From: Schistocephalus solidus
Taxonomy: Eukaryota > Platyhelminthes > Cestoda > Diphyllobothriidea > Diphyllobothriidae
Direction: 5' to 3'
NCBI GenBank assembly: GCA_017591395.1
Contig: WEDG01005603.1
Span: 1-64,000 of the forward strand
DNA length: 64,000 nt
The notes under the pieces are model-generated. The model had not been told where the DNA came from. It saw only the letters and a program-made list of their open reading frames with translations, and ran no database searches. This document shows positions 35,182-46,533 of the stretch, one piece after another (position 1 is the first letter of the stretch; every line of letters starts with the position of its first letter). The position numbers and the translations under genes are program-made.

Positions 35182-35541
35182 ATGCCGTCTCGCTTGACGT
35201 CACTCCGTTACAGTTTCCTTAAGCACAGTAACCTCCCTATAACCCTACGTGTTGCTAGGAATTTGTTTGAACAGACTCGCTACTTGTGGATTTCTAGTGC
35301 TCCCAGTGGCAATACTGGTGAGCTTCATCGCCAGGAAACAACCATGGATATCATCAGAACCAGTAACAAACATGCCCAATTTAGAACTCACACCCGGCCT
35401 GTAGTTGCAGTTAGACGACATTTTATAAATTCCGCACCCTCCTATGCGTCTGCCACTCTGTCCTGCTTCCCTCCTTCTGATGTTGGTTTCGGATGCAAGG
35501 CGGAAATTATGATAGATAATATGCTTCTTCCAGTTGACTAG
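35182..35541 (+). other. Unassigned 119-codon open frame
   Basis: The longest open frame between the receptor and the PLE. Composition is slightly more GC-balanced than its surroundings and the translation is not low complexity, but I recognise no motif, signal peptide or membrane segment. It sits about 450 bp from PLE debris, so it may be a decayed retroelement end. I do not claim it is a gene. Confidence 0.12.
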
Positions 35542-35994
35542 CCTCTATCCTTTGAGCAATTATCCTCTCGAGCTGCGTGTAAGTGAACACTGCTTCCAGC
35601 TTTTGCATAGCTCAGCAAAATTGCTGAGTAATTATCACGTCATGTATCACGACTGGAGCTGAAATCTTGACCATTAAGGGGCTTGATGTGACCAAAAGTG
35701 CAACTCTCACACCCTCTATTATCTGTGGTAAATGTGGAAGCTGCTAATCTCACCAGCATTACGGAGACGTAGCAAGTTGCACTTGTAACTACTGCATCCT
35801 CCATGCATTCTTTGTCATAAATCTTACTATTTCAGCAGCCTATTTCAAGGAGCATTCTTAGTTATCAGAAAAAATGTATTGTTCCATTTAATGAGCCTTG
35901 TTGTTTTTCTAATCCTTTTTTTTCATATCAGCAATCGAATATTTTACCGAAAATTCTCGAAGATCAGTTGAAAGTTGCAAAAATGCCCATTAAA
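35542..35994. other. AT-rich gap, nothing recognised
   Basis: Non-coding AT-rich DNA up to the outer end of the inverted PLE arm, where homology to the right arm begins near 35995. Confidence 0.4.
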
Positions 35995-36254
35995 CGATTC
36001 AAAAGACGACTTGGCGAGCATACGCGCTGCTTTCGATAACTTCTCTTCAGGCCAGTACAGTTATAGGGAAACGTTGGAACGCAGTAGATATTTAAAACAT
36101 GAAATCGATAATGTTCGTCCATTTGTGTGGGTTATCTGAGGAATGTGCATAGGGGGAGGGTGATAAGAGACAGTGTGATCGGCGGCAGTAAGTGTTTGGT
36201 AGAGCCGTTCTAGGAGAAGGTGGAGGACAGAGATGGCGCGGTGGATGCATGCAG

Positions 36255-37515
36255 TTAAGCGGCCGTTGGCCAAGCTAAGCGTGGAGCTTGTACGAGGTTC
36301 TTTTGTGCGCACAAGACCTGCTCCTTCAACCTAATGGCAGTCGCTTCTGCTGCTGCTAGTAGACGTTGACCCAGTGGCTTGGGGTATTTTCGTGGGACCT
36401 TATAAATTACACTGAAAGCTTCGCTGGGGTCCACACTATGCCCGGTGTAAACAAGATGTGCAAGAATGGCACTTTTTATGCTCTTGACTTCCCCTTTGCT
36501 CAGCCATGCTGGGATGTGTTCTTTTATTCTTTTGGATAAGCGCAGACTAGTGCGACCAATATAAAATGCTCCGCAGGAGCAAGTAAATGAGTAAATGCAC
36601 ATGGAGTTGGTCTGAGACGGCAACCTATCCTTACCTTCGCCTCATAAATAGGGTTGGTTGAGAACACTATCTGAAGTTTCGCGGCTGGGAACGTTTGTGT
36701 AACGGCTTGGTTAAGGCATCTTTTCAGGAGTTCACTAGCCAAATCCCCTAGAAAGGGCACTTTGAGGAATAGAGTTTTCTTTCCACAGTAACCTTGGCAG
36801 GTTTCACTGGTCTTGCGACAAGACGCTTTGTAATAAATCGATCTGGGTATCCAGTATCTCGAAGTATGTTCTGGATCTTCCCAAGCTCCTCCTCGATACT
36901 ATCTACCGTGCAAATTTTTCTGGCCCTTTGCGCTAAGCAACGGACTAGATTGCGTTTCTGTTGGAGAGGTATTAAACTGCTTAAGTTCCTTTATTGCCCA
37001 GGCCAGGTTTTCCTTCGATAAACGCTCCTTCGGATGCTGCCGTCAGGTCTTCTGCTTAGAAGGACGTCTAAGAAACGGAGTGAACCTGCTCTTTCCGTCT
37101 CCACCGTGAATTTGATCGACGGATGTGCTTGGTTAACAGTGTATAAGAGCTCGTCTACATTTGTTTCTTCTGTGACAATTGCAAAGATGTCGTCGATGTA
37201 TCGACCGTAGTATCTTAGCTTATTGATCTGTACGCTTAACTGAAATTTCTCCCGCTTTCCCAGTAAACATCGACTAGGAGAGGTCCAAGTGGCGAACCCA
37301 TAGCAACGCCGTCTATTTGTCTGTATAGTTGGTTATCAAAAAGGAACTGTACATTTAACGTGCATCTTAGTAATAATTCTTTCAGTGCATTTGTCGGTAT
37401 TCCATTTTCTTGCTCACTGGTTAATAGGAATTCACAGAGGTATTCGACTGTCTCAGTGACAGAGACGTTTGTAAAAAGTGATGAGACATCCAAAGATAGC
37501 ATCTTCGTGCCGTTT
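36255..37515 (-). pseudogene. PLE pol remnant: reverse transcriptase and GIY-YIG endonuclease
   Basis: Minus-strand open frame 37502-37236 reads LSLDVSSLFTNV and QIDGVAMGSPLGPLL, RT motifs A and B. The catalytic YIDD (37200-37189) lies in another frame, so a frameshift sits near 37240. Further down, TVDSIEEELGKI and RDTGYPDRF are visible around 36840-36900, then a frame 36760-36524. The endonuclease frame 36623-36255 has YSFTCSCGAFYIGRT and RLSKRIKEHIPAW, the GIY-YIG core. Its CSCGAFYIG spacing differs from the QNCPQPYTG type at 3.7 kb, so it belongs to another PLE lineage. Several frameshifts and a stop after WPGQ make this copy non-functional. The RT N-terminus is missing. Confidence 0.8.
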
Positions 37516-37531
37516 AAGTTAAGTTAAGGTC

Positions 37532-37905
37532 TCACGAGTCGGCGCTTATCCAAAAGAATAAAAGAACACATCCCAGCATGGCTGAGCAAAGGGGAAGTCA
37601 AGAGCATAAAAAGCGCCATCCTTGCACATCTTGTTGACACCAGGCATAGTGTGCATCCCCCGTGCCATCTCTGTCCTCTCCCTTCTCCTAGAACGGCTCT
37701 ACTTACTGCCGCCTATCACATTGTCTCTTATCACCATCCCCCTATGCACATTCCTCAACTAACCCACACAAATGGACGAACATTATCGATTTCATGTTTT
37801 AAATATCTACTGCGTTCCAACGTTTCCCTATAAATGTACTGGCCTGAAGAGAAGTTATAGAAAGCAGCGCGTATGCTCGCCAATTCGTCTTTTGAATCAG
37901 TTGAA
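37532..37905 (+). repeat. Inverted PLE arm: endonuclease end plus 3' tail
   Basis: Plus-strand copy of RLSKRIKEHIPAWLSKG and following residues to about 37640. It then jumps across a deletion of about 185 bp to the 3' tail (CCATCTCTGTCCTC and CCTAGAACGGCTCTAC). The left counterpart is 36560-36433 and 36250-35995 on the opposite strand. Near-identity over most of the arm suggests both derive from one recent insertion event or share ongoing conversion. Confidence 0.75.
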
Positions 37906-39924
37906 AGTTTCAAATATGACTTAACAGATAACACATAATATAAGCAACCCCACATGAGATTTAATACGACCTCATTACTTATCCAGTGTGTATGTGTTTG
38001 TAAGACAAAAAAACCTGCCAGAATTTGCCGCTGCTGTCTTAGTGGAATTCGGTCTGCATTATTAACAACCGCTATACGATTGCGTGCAACGGCTCTAGAT
38101 GCAGTTACAGGGCGAAACGAAATGAACATTTGTCATACCCCGATCAGTGAATGCGCTTTCACCAGAGTTTTAAACTGGAGATGGTTTGTCTGGCTCTACA
38201 ACTTGCATTTCCATTTGCACACAGAGTCCATTTCGTCCACCTCCCAGTTTTAAACAACTGCTGTTTATTTTTTTAATGTGTTCTGATTGCTGTGTATATA
38301 ATAGCTTCTGCTATTGCTGACAACTAACTTTCGCCGGGATTCATAGGCTAGGATAACGATGCAAGCCATTACGGTGTGTTTGAAGTGTACCGTTTGGTCT
38401 CTGCATTGCCTTACATGGATAGGCAGAGTTATAAGTTCACAGCAATAAAGGGAAATCGGCCTTTTTACTAGAAGGAACCTTCAGAAAATTTTACAAATAC
38501 TTTCTAAGCCGGTTATTATCTCAAAATTACAGAAATCAAGAATTACCTGACGTATTTTTTCCCAGCATGAAGGAAATGGAGGTCAACCCTTTCTCAACTC
38601 AGCTGCATACGAGCTTTACTATGTGCTATCCACATGGTGCCTTCCTCGTTGCGTATCAACAATCTGCACCACTGCTATCAGTGTCCGAGTAAATCATGCA
38701 AAATGCACACGGGCGTTATTAACAGTACAAGGCTTTATGACACTTTGGAAATATTTCCATTCTTCCTGCATTAATGGATTCAGGTGAGTGGATTAAGTGA
38801 ATTGTAAACCGATGACGTTAGATCGAGGGACGTGGGAGCATTTTTACTATGAAGCATTTAGCATAAAAACAGTAACTGCACTATCGAATAATGAAACATT
38901 ATTCGAATGGTTATTTGTCGATTTGAATGATTCATTTGACTCAAAGTTTTAAAAATTCAACGGCCTCGGTGGGATTCGAAGCCACATTGTCTTTGTTATC
39001 CTGGGTGGGATTTCCATCGTGGCCTCCGGGGTTTTCGCAACTTTGTCAAATGGATTAATTTAAATCTACCAAAACAGGCATAAATTAAGTGAGTATGCTA
39101 GTCAGCTGGTAGATTTTTGATTATTTTTCTTAGAAAATCCTGCTTAAACAGCCGGAAAACTATCATAATTGGTGGATTCCGTATTTGAAGAAGTCTGCAA
39201 TGATATTTTGAGCCATATTTGATTCAACACACTGGACCAGTTGTTGACTTGCAGTTGAAGTTATTAGAGTTCTGGTTGTGCTCCGCCTTTGCCCTTATTG
39301 TCGTGCGGTCAAAGCCAACCGGGGTCACGGATGTTTTAACAATCGAGTCAGATTGTATATGCTAACTTGTCCCTTCTCTTCATGTGTGCCCACATAATGC
39401 TTTACTGAAAGCATTCATTGGGGTTGCCTAATGGAGACAAGAAGCTATTAGCTGAATCGCTTTGTTGACACTTGAGGTGTCAAAGGCATTGCCTATTATC
39501 CTTACGTAATAATCTCAGTGTTCTGGAGGAGCACAGTGAATTCATTTAGTGCGCTGCGTATGATGGATGTATTTTGCTGGGATATCAGCTCATGAAGAAA
39601 GAGGTTCCTTAGTGTTCTAAACCTAATGCTACCTCAGGCTACTCACATGCCCTTTTGATTATTGGGCGTTTCCAGCCTGAATTTCTTCGTGTAGTTTCTG
39701 CACATAGGTATAATTACACATATCTCCTTAGTGGAGATAACCCGGTAAATTTTCCGGGTTGATCAAAATTACCTATTAACTAAATTTACTTCGAGAAATT
39801 TATCGAAATAAATATTAAATTTGTTTTTGAGTTACTAAACTTAATGAGGCGAAGGTATGGAGATCCTGCTAAAAAATAGAAAATAACTCGGTGCAAAAAT
39901 ACTAGTAAAATAAATAAGTACATG
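37906..39924. other. Intergenic DNA before the satellite array
   Basis: No domain-bearing open frame; a 99-codon frame at 37954-38253 is unrecognised. It contains one B-box-like sequence on the minus strand (38940-39060). The sequence changes to satellite near 39925. Confidence 0.45.
38940..39060 (-). repeat. Possible tRNA-derived SINE fragment
   Basis: The minus strand reads GGCTTCGAATCCCACCGAGG, a good Pol III B box with CCAC context. It resembles 22505-22535 on the + strand. The A-box part is degenerate. Classification is tentative. Confidence 0.3.
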
Positions 39925-41812
39925 AAGATAGGTTTGACAGAGCCTTGGCGCAAGAGCATTCGCATGAGAGTAGCAAGTCATGGTATCCATGACCCTCTAG
40001 TCACTTATACTATCGAATAAAATTGTACGTGAGTTGATAAATATGCACGAAATTTGCAAAGATATTATAGAGAATGGATCAAATGGAGGCAAAAAGTTTG
40101 CACAGCATGCGTTTGATCTCTGACTCCAGGTAGAGGCCAAAATGATGACAGAACTTCTTAATCTAAAAAAGGCAAAAAACATGACTTTATTACCCTATAC
40201 ATTGTCTTGCGTGTGAAGGTATGCTGTTTCTGGTGACCATAGAAAACAGCTCAGTGTGAATATTCTATTAACAAAAAAATGTAAATGTAGCTTGGTTTGG
40301 TAGAGCCCGGACCCATGAGCAATCCCAAAATAGTAGCAAGTCATGGTAGTCATGAACCTCTTGTCACTTACACTATCGAATTAAATCGTACGTGAGTTGA
40401 TAAATATGCACAAAATTTTCAAACTTATTATAGAGAATGGCTCAAATAGTGGCAAACAGATTGCACAGCATGTGTTCGATCACTGACTCCAGGTAACGCT
40501 GTAATGATAACAGACATCCGTTCTCTAAAAGAGAAAAAAATAAAAATCCTGACTGAACTGTCATATGCATTTTCCTGCTTGCGTAAGTGTGGAGTTCGTT
40601 CTTACCCTAAATAATGCCTCAGTGCGAGAAAGGTATTTAGAAAATTATGAAAATGTATATAGGTTTGGTAAAGCCTTAGCCCATGAGCATTCGAATGGCT
40701 TAAGCAAGTCATTGAAGCCATAAAGGTCATATTTACTGACATATGCAACTGTAAAAATGAGAAGGGATCAAATGGATGCAAGCAGATTGCGCAGCTTACT
40801 TGCTCAAAAACAGAAACTAATTAAAAAAACTTGACTGAACTGCCATGTGTGTTGACTTGCATGCGCAGGTGTGTTGTTCGTGATGACCGTTTAAATGTCT
40901 CAGTGAGAGGGGAGTAATTTAAAACTTCGATGTCCATTTAGACAGGATTGGCAGAGCCCTGGCGCTTGAGCGTTCGCATAACTGGAGCAATTTCATGGAA
41001 GCTATGAAATTCTCATTGCTTTACACGATCGAATTAATTTTTTCGTGAGTTGATTAAATTTTTCGATATTTGCATTTGTATAAATGAAAAGGGATCAAAT
41101 CGCGGCTAGAATATTGCGCAGCATGCTTTTGATCTGTGTATCCAGGTGATGACTGGAAGGACTAAAGTAATTCTTACTCCTAAAGCTAGAAAAATTAAAA
41201 CAAATTGAATAAACTATCCTCTGTGTGGCAATGCTTGCGTAGGTGTGCAGTTCTTGATGATCATTAAAATTCGTCAGTGAAAGAGGAGTATTAGCAAGAA
41301 CCATGTATATAAAATATTATTGGTAGAACTCTGGTGCATGAGCATTTGCATAAGTGAAGCAAGTCACGAAAGCCATGAAGTTCTACTCACAATGCACAAT
41401 CGAATTAATTTGTACGTAATTTAGTAATATTTTCCGACATTTGCAAATTAATATATGAGAAGGGTGCAAATGGAGGCAAGTAGATTGCGCAGCACGTTTT
41501 AGATCTCTGTATCCAAGTAACGACAGAAATGATAAGAACACTCCTAATTCTTAAAAAAAGAAAAATTTAAAAAACTTGACTTAACTATCACATGTGTTGT
41601 CTTGCTAGCGCAGGTGTGCAGTTCGTGATGACAAATAACATTTCTCAGTGCACGAAAGATTTTTAAAACAAACTATGTACCTTAGATGGGATTAACAGAA
41701 CCCTGGCACACGCGTATAATATACCACATCACCAATATACACCATTAAATTAATTTGTACGTTAGTTTATAATATTTAACAAAATTTGCAACTCTATTAA
41801 TGAAACGATCGC
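39925..41812. repeat. Satellite array, left part (about 5 monomers of about 369 bp)
   Basis: A phase marker resembling CAGCATGTTTTCGATCTCTG occurs at about 40105, 40468, 40790 (damaged), 41121 and 41492. Other monomer hallmarks are GGCAGAGCCCTGGCGCATGA, GCATTCGCATGAGTG, ATTAATTTGTACGTGAGTTA and TTGCAACTCTATTAATGAGA. These outer monomers are more diverged than those in the right part. The array continues beyond the LTR retrotransposon that splits a monomer at 41813. Non-coding. Confidence 0.92.
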
Positions 41813-42303
41813 TGTAGTGTAGACGAGGGTCGAAACTGCTAAGAACCGAGGTGTACAAAATACATTAACGCTAAGTGGAGAATTGTGTCTAAACTACAAA
41901 CGACAAAAGGACGGCAAAAATGTCAGAGGATTGTTAGAATGCAGACTCGCGAAAAACGCAGCTTCTAGATAGCGAGTGTTGTTGAGGATTGTAATGAACT
42001 CTGAGCTAGATCCAGAATGCTATGCATCAAGGATGAAGAGCAGAGTCAGGAGTTCAATTGAGAGGGCGATCAGTAGAATGCAATCGAGAAATGAAGATCA
42101 ATCGTTGCAATTGACTGCAAGTAATTGAGAGAGATCAGTACAATCAAGATTGCAGCGGTGCCATGCAGCAGTGAAAACAGAAGACGTCCAACATGCCGGT
42201 TGAAGCTGGCTGTTGTGTTTTATTTAGCACATTAAAACAAGGGATCAAAAAGATTCAGATGAACAAGAAAGATACAAAGATGTAAATTGTACAAATACCT
42301 ACA
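41813..42303 (-). repeat. 3' LTR of the gypsy element
   Basis: 491 bp, + strand ends TGTAGTGTAG and ATACCTACA. Same length as the 5' LTR with about 3% differences. The satellite monomer resumes immediately outside. Confidence 0.95.
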
Positions 42304-42317
42304 TAACTCCCCCACCA
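42304..42317 (-). other. Polypurine tract of the gypsy element
   Basis: The minus strand reads TGGTGGGGGAGTTA immediately before the 3' LTR, the expected place and composition for plus-strand DNA priming. Confidence 0.7.
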
Positions 42318-42363
42318 GAGCGTTTGTTGTACAAAGAAAACGCTCGATGAAAAAAGCAAAAAA

Positions 42364-45300
42364 TTATACAACAAAGTCCTTAAGATTGGCAGGAAAATGG
42401 ATATGTCTACCAGAACGAAAGGAAATGCGTTGTGGTGAAGAAGAAGTAGCAAAACGTGTGGGTGGGGTGGTCGAGTGTGAAGGTTGAGTGGAAGGGACCG
42501 ACATAGGTGGAATGGGTGGTGACGGTTCGGAGTAATTTGATGCAGCAACGGGCGGTGGGACGCACTCAAGATAAGCTGGCCTGAGTCTGTCGATGGAGAC
42601 TGTCAGTCTTGTCAGCCTTCTGTATGACGTAATACTTGTCCATCCGTTGAAGCACCTTGTAAGGGCCATCATAAGGGGAACAAAGAGGCTTGCGAACTGC
42701 GTCGTGCCAGACGAAGACGAATGGAGCAGATTTAAGGTCTTCTTGCACAAAAACGCGGTTGGATGTCAGGCAAGTGGGACTTGGACGCAATTGAGTCATG
42801 CGCTGTTTCAATTGTTGAACGAAAGCATTCGACAAGCTAGTGTCTACGGTGAGAGGCTGCACAAATTCGCCGGGAAGGCGGAGAGGTGTACCGTATACAA
42901 GTTCGGCCGTAGTACATTGAATGTCCTCTTTGACAGCTGATCGAATACCCAAAATGACGAGGGGTAAGTTGTCACTCCTCGCAGTTGTGTCTGAGTGAGA
43001 CATCAGTGCTGTCTTAAGTTGACGATGCAGTCGTTCCAGGAGGCCGTTAGAAGCAGGGTGATATGCCGTTGTCGTGATGTGCGCACACTCAAGAAATTTA
43101 GTGAACTCACGGAAGAGACTAGATTGAAACTGGCTTCCACGGTCAGTGGTTATGGTGGCTGGCACACAAAAATTGGCAATCCAGTGATGCAAGAAGACCA
43201 TGGCAATATTTTCTGCCGAGGTATCCGATATCGGAATTGCAATTGGCCATCGTGTGAAACGGTCGACTGCTGTGAAAATATGTGTGTACCCACGTGAAGG
43301 TGGTAACGGTCCAACTAAGTCTAAGTGAACGTGATGGAATCGAACGTCCGGAACAGCAAATGTGCTTGGTGGGGAAAAGGTATGGCGATGCACTTTGTTT
43401 TTCTGGCACGCGAAACATTGCCTAGTCCAAAGGGCGATGTCGGAGTTCATCTTTGGCCAAACAAAGCGAGCAGCAATAAGTTTGCGACAGGCGCGGATGC
43501 CAGGATGCGACAGAGAGTGAAAATGGTTAAACACTACCTTACAGTAGGATAATGGAACAACAGGTCGGGGAGTGCCTGCGGACCAGTCGCATAAAATCGT
43601 ACCTGGTGATGCTGGAAGTGGTGCATCTCGAAGCTGCAGAGTACTAGATTAACGCAGATAAGCAATGGACTCGTCTTCTAGTTGAAGGTCTGCAAGCTTC
43701 GCCAGGTCAAATTTGGATGACAAGGTGTTGATGTCCGGTCTCGATAATGCATCAGCAACGACATTGTCGCTGCCTCGGACATAGCGGATATCAGCAGTGA
43801 ACTACGAGATATAGTCAAGGTGACGCACTTCTCTGGGCGAGTACCTATCTGGTTTGGCCTTGAGGGCATAAGTAAGAGGTTTGTGGTCGGTATGAACCCG
43901 AAAATCTCTTCCCTCTAATAGGTGGCAAAAATGACGAATAGCCAGGTATATAGCCAGGAGCTCGCGAGAGAAAGTACTGTAGCGAGTTTGCGCCAGTTGT
44001 AGCTTCTGTGAAAAGAAAGCCAATGGCTGCAACTGGTTATTCACCTGTTGATGTAAGACTCCGCCGACAGCACTGTTGGAAGCGTCAGTGGTCAAAATCA
44101 ACTGCGTAGAAGCGTCAGAGTTGAGGTGGTGCAGCATGGTCGCATCAGCGAGGGCCTTCTTGGCTGCCTCAAAAGCTGAGTGAGCTGCCGGTGAAAGTTC
44201 AATCGGCTTGGCTTTTCGACTTCAAAAGATCAGTCAATGGAGCCAGTATTGCCGCAGAGTTGGGAATGAAACGTCGGTAATAATTCATAAGTCCAATGAA
44301 ACGTCGCAGTTGTGTGAGGGTCTTCGGAGACGGAAAAGATAAAACGCTTTGCATCTTCTCTGAAAGTGGTGTGATTCCATGCTGATTGACGTGACGACCA
44401 AGGAAATCAATAGAAGGAATGCCAAAAAGACATTTGTCGACGTTTAATTGCAAACCATGTTGCTAGAAACGATCGAACACTTGACGCAAGTGTGATGCAT
44501 GTTCCGCTGGCGAAGAACTTGCGACGAGTATGTCATCAATATAGACAAAGGTAAACGAAAGACCACGCAGGACCTCATCAATAAACCGCTGGAAGGATTG
44601 GGCGGCGTTTCGCAAACCGAAAGGCATGCGGAGAAATTCGAACAAGCCAAAAGGCGTTGTGATGGTGGTCTTGGGGATGTCTTCCTCAGCGACCGGTATT
44701 TGATGATATGCTCTCATAAGGTTGATCTTTGAGAAAATAGTCTTTCCAGCCAACATGTGAGAAAAATCGTAAATATGAGGAATGGGGTACCGATCGGGGA
44801 CAGTTGCTCTGTTCAAAGCACGATAATCCCCACATGGCCTCCAATCATCGGCTGATTTCTCGGGGACCATGTGCAGAGGAGAGGCCCATGGGCTGGAAGA
44901 AGGGCGAATAATCCCCAAATTTAGCATGTGTTCGAACTCACTTTTAGCCACCCGCAACTTTTCTGGATGAAGCCTACGTGGGTGGGCATGAACGGGTTGT
45001 CCTGTGGTAACTATGTGATGCTTAACTGTGTGCTGAACTTTTTCGGTAAACTGACAAGGTTTAATGAGGCACGGATACTCCTTCAAAATGTCAGCAAATG
45101 GCGAAGTTGGAATAGTCAAGTTTATGCCGACCGAAGGTTCAGAGGTAACCGTACCGACGGCGAAAAGTCTGGTTATAGTATCAATGAGTCGACGATGCTT
45201 CAAATCAACTGAAAAGCCGAAATGTGAGAGGAAATTGGCTCCAATAATCGGTGACTGGACGTCGGCTAGGATAGAGACCCATTGGAAATATCGCCTTAGA

Positions 45301-45581
45301 CCAAGGTCAAGAGTTAGCGACTGTTGTCCGAATGTGTGAATGACGGTGTTGTTAGCAGCCTGCAATGAGAACTGCGAAGGCTTGAGGTGGTGACGCCTAG
45401 GAGGCGGGATAACACTTACCTCAGCACCGGTATCATCAAGAAAATGGAGACCACTCGACTTATCGGTGATGTAGAAGAGGCGACTGGGTCGCGGTTGGCC
45501 AGCAGCAGTCGTCACCATTACTGGCTGGCGTTGTCGTTTAACTGTTGCGGCTTCTGTGGGAATTTGCACGGCGGAATACAC
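42364..45581 (-). pseudogene. Gypsy pol: protease, RT, RNase H, integrase (broken)
   Basis: Frame 45581-44463 carries protease DTGA (codons near 45434) and RT with YIDD. The first catalytic Asp of RT motif A is replaced: FSKIN with AAC at 44723-44721. An in-frame TAG (44465-44463) cuts RT, which continues in the same frame to 44199. A frameshift near 44200-44225 moves to the RNase H frame (44137 onward: TDAS, SRELLA, HTDHKPL). TAG at 43804-43802 and TAA at 43651-43649 follow. Integrase (43534-42566) has a CFAC zinc-binding pair, an apparently complete DDE set (HLDLVGP, TTDRGSQF, NGLLERL) and a GPY module. A second frameshift near 42600 shifts the tail to the frame ending at 42364. Pol overlaps gag in the -1 frame, which fits programmed frameshifting. 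This copy cannot make active polymerase. Confidence 0.93.
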
Positions 45582-46486
45582 CTACGTGCTTTCACGCCAT
45601 AGGTACGATGGTACCAGCACACGGTCTGTGGCTGCCGTTCCCGTGATTTGGACCGTTGACGTTGATATGTTTGACGACTATTTGACTGGAAATTGTTGAT
45701 GATAGAACAAATGTTGCTGCCTTGTGCGCATAAAAGGCGTACGGTATCCTTTAAATCTTCATAATCACTGCTACGCACGATATTTGATGCTTGCGAAAGG
45801 TCAGATGAAGGTGCGGCCCGTCGATAGGCACTACAGCACGATAAAAACGTCACATAGGGAGGGTTACGTTCTGCCTTTGGAGTGCCTTGATGAGCAGGAG
45901 TGTCAATATTATCAGATCTGGAAGTGGATACCGATGTCTGTTGAAGACTAGAACATGCGGTACCGCTTGGGTAGCATTCCATGATTCTGGCTGCATTAGT
46001 GGCTAGTTTATCCAATGAGGTGCTCGTGTCGAGCATAGCCAATACCCGCTGCATGGGCAGGGGAAGCTTATTAAGCCAGATCTGTCGGAAAATTGCATCA
46101 TCCATATGACGACCAGCAAGCAAAGAACGCATGTGTCGCATAAGTTGGGAAGGTGTTTGATCGCCAAGTTCGACTTGCGTGAAAAGCTCACGGAGAATTC
46201 GATTGGCCGACTTGGCCACACGATTAATTACAGCATCCTTCAACTGAGTGTATGGCTCCTCAGCAGGGATAGGATCAAGGAGGTCCTCGACGTCAACGGC
46301 AGCATCGAAAGGAAGTGATTGCACTACGTATGAATAACGCGTGCGTTCATTGGTGATACGGCGCGTCGAGAAAACTGCCTCGATCTGCCTAAACCATACG
46401 CGAGGGTTGCTCGGCGTTAATGGGGGCAATTTTAAAGAGAAGCCATTAACGTCAAGAGAGCCTGTGTTAGTCTTATTGTCCGTCAT
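45518..46486 (-). CDS. gag: Gypsy gag polyprotein, open
   Basis: 322 residues without a stop, starting at the ATG 33 bases inside the primer-binding site. It forms the particle shell and packages element RNA. The N-terminal half ([12 protein letters not shown], then [19 protein letters not shown] helices at about residues 85-100) is the usual retrotransposon capsid pattern. The C-terminus has a single zinc knuckle of the form CX2HX9CX3C (CWYH...CIPPC) instead of the common CCHC; this CHCC form is a known CsRn1-clade trait. The last 64 bases overlap pol in the -1 frame. Because it is open while pol is broken, it might still be translated if the LTR promoter is active, but no expression evidence exists. 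Confidence 0.88.
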   Translation of the reverse strand: MTDNKTNTGSLDVNGFSLKLPPLTPSNPRVWFRQIEAVFSTRRITNERTRYSYVVQSLPFDAAVDVEDLLDPIPAEEPYTQLKDAVINRVAKSANRILRELFTQVELGDQTPSQLMRHMRSLLAGRHMDDAIFRQIWLNKLPLPMQRVLAMLDTSTSLDKLATNAARIMECYPSGTACSSLQQTSVSTSRSDNIDTPAHQGTPKAERNPPYVTFLSCCSAYRRAAPSSDLSQASNIVRSSDYEDLKDTVRLLCAQGSNICSIINNFQSNSRQTYQRQRSKSRERQPQTVCWYHRTYGVKARRCIPPCKFPQKPQQLNDNASQ

Positions 46487-46518
46487 ATTAAGTGATATAG
46501 TGCTTTATGATAGAAAAG

Positions 46519-46529
46519 CGGGGTCACCA
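46519..46529 (-). other. Primer-binding site, tRNA-Trp type
   Basis: The minus strand reads TGGTGACCCCG four bases inside the 5' LTR, complementary to the CGGGGTCACCA 3' end typical of animal tRNA-Trp. The CsRn1 clade is reported to use this primer. Confidence 0.75.
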
Positions 46530-46533
46530 ATTT

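Larger units (their letters stand above)
35995..37905 (-). mobile_element. Penelope-like element with inverted duplicate of its 3' end
   Basis: The main body lies on the minus strand: RT palm (about 37515 down to 36780), linker, GIY-YIG endonuclease (36623-36255), then a 3' non-coding tail to about 35995. A second copy of the endonuclease end and 3' tail lies on the + strand at 37532-37905. The two 3' tails therefore face outward as terminal inverted repeats around the truncated RT. The right arm lacks about 185 bp that the left arm has (about 36250-36433). Outer homology ends at the same internal point on both sides (CTTTTGAATC). PLEs are known for 5'-truncated, partly inverted tandem copies, and this arrangement fits that behaviour. 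Confidence 0.75.
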
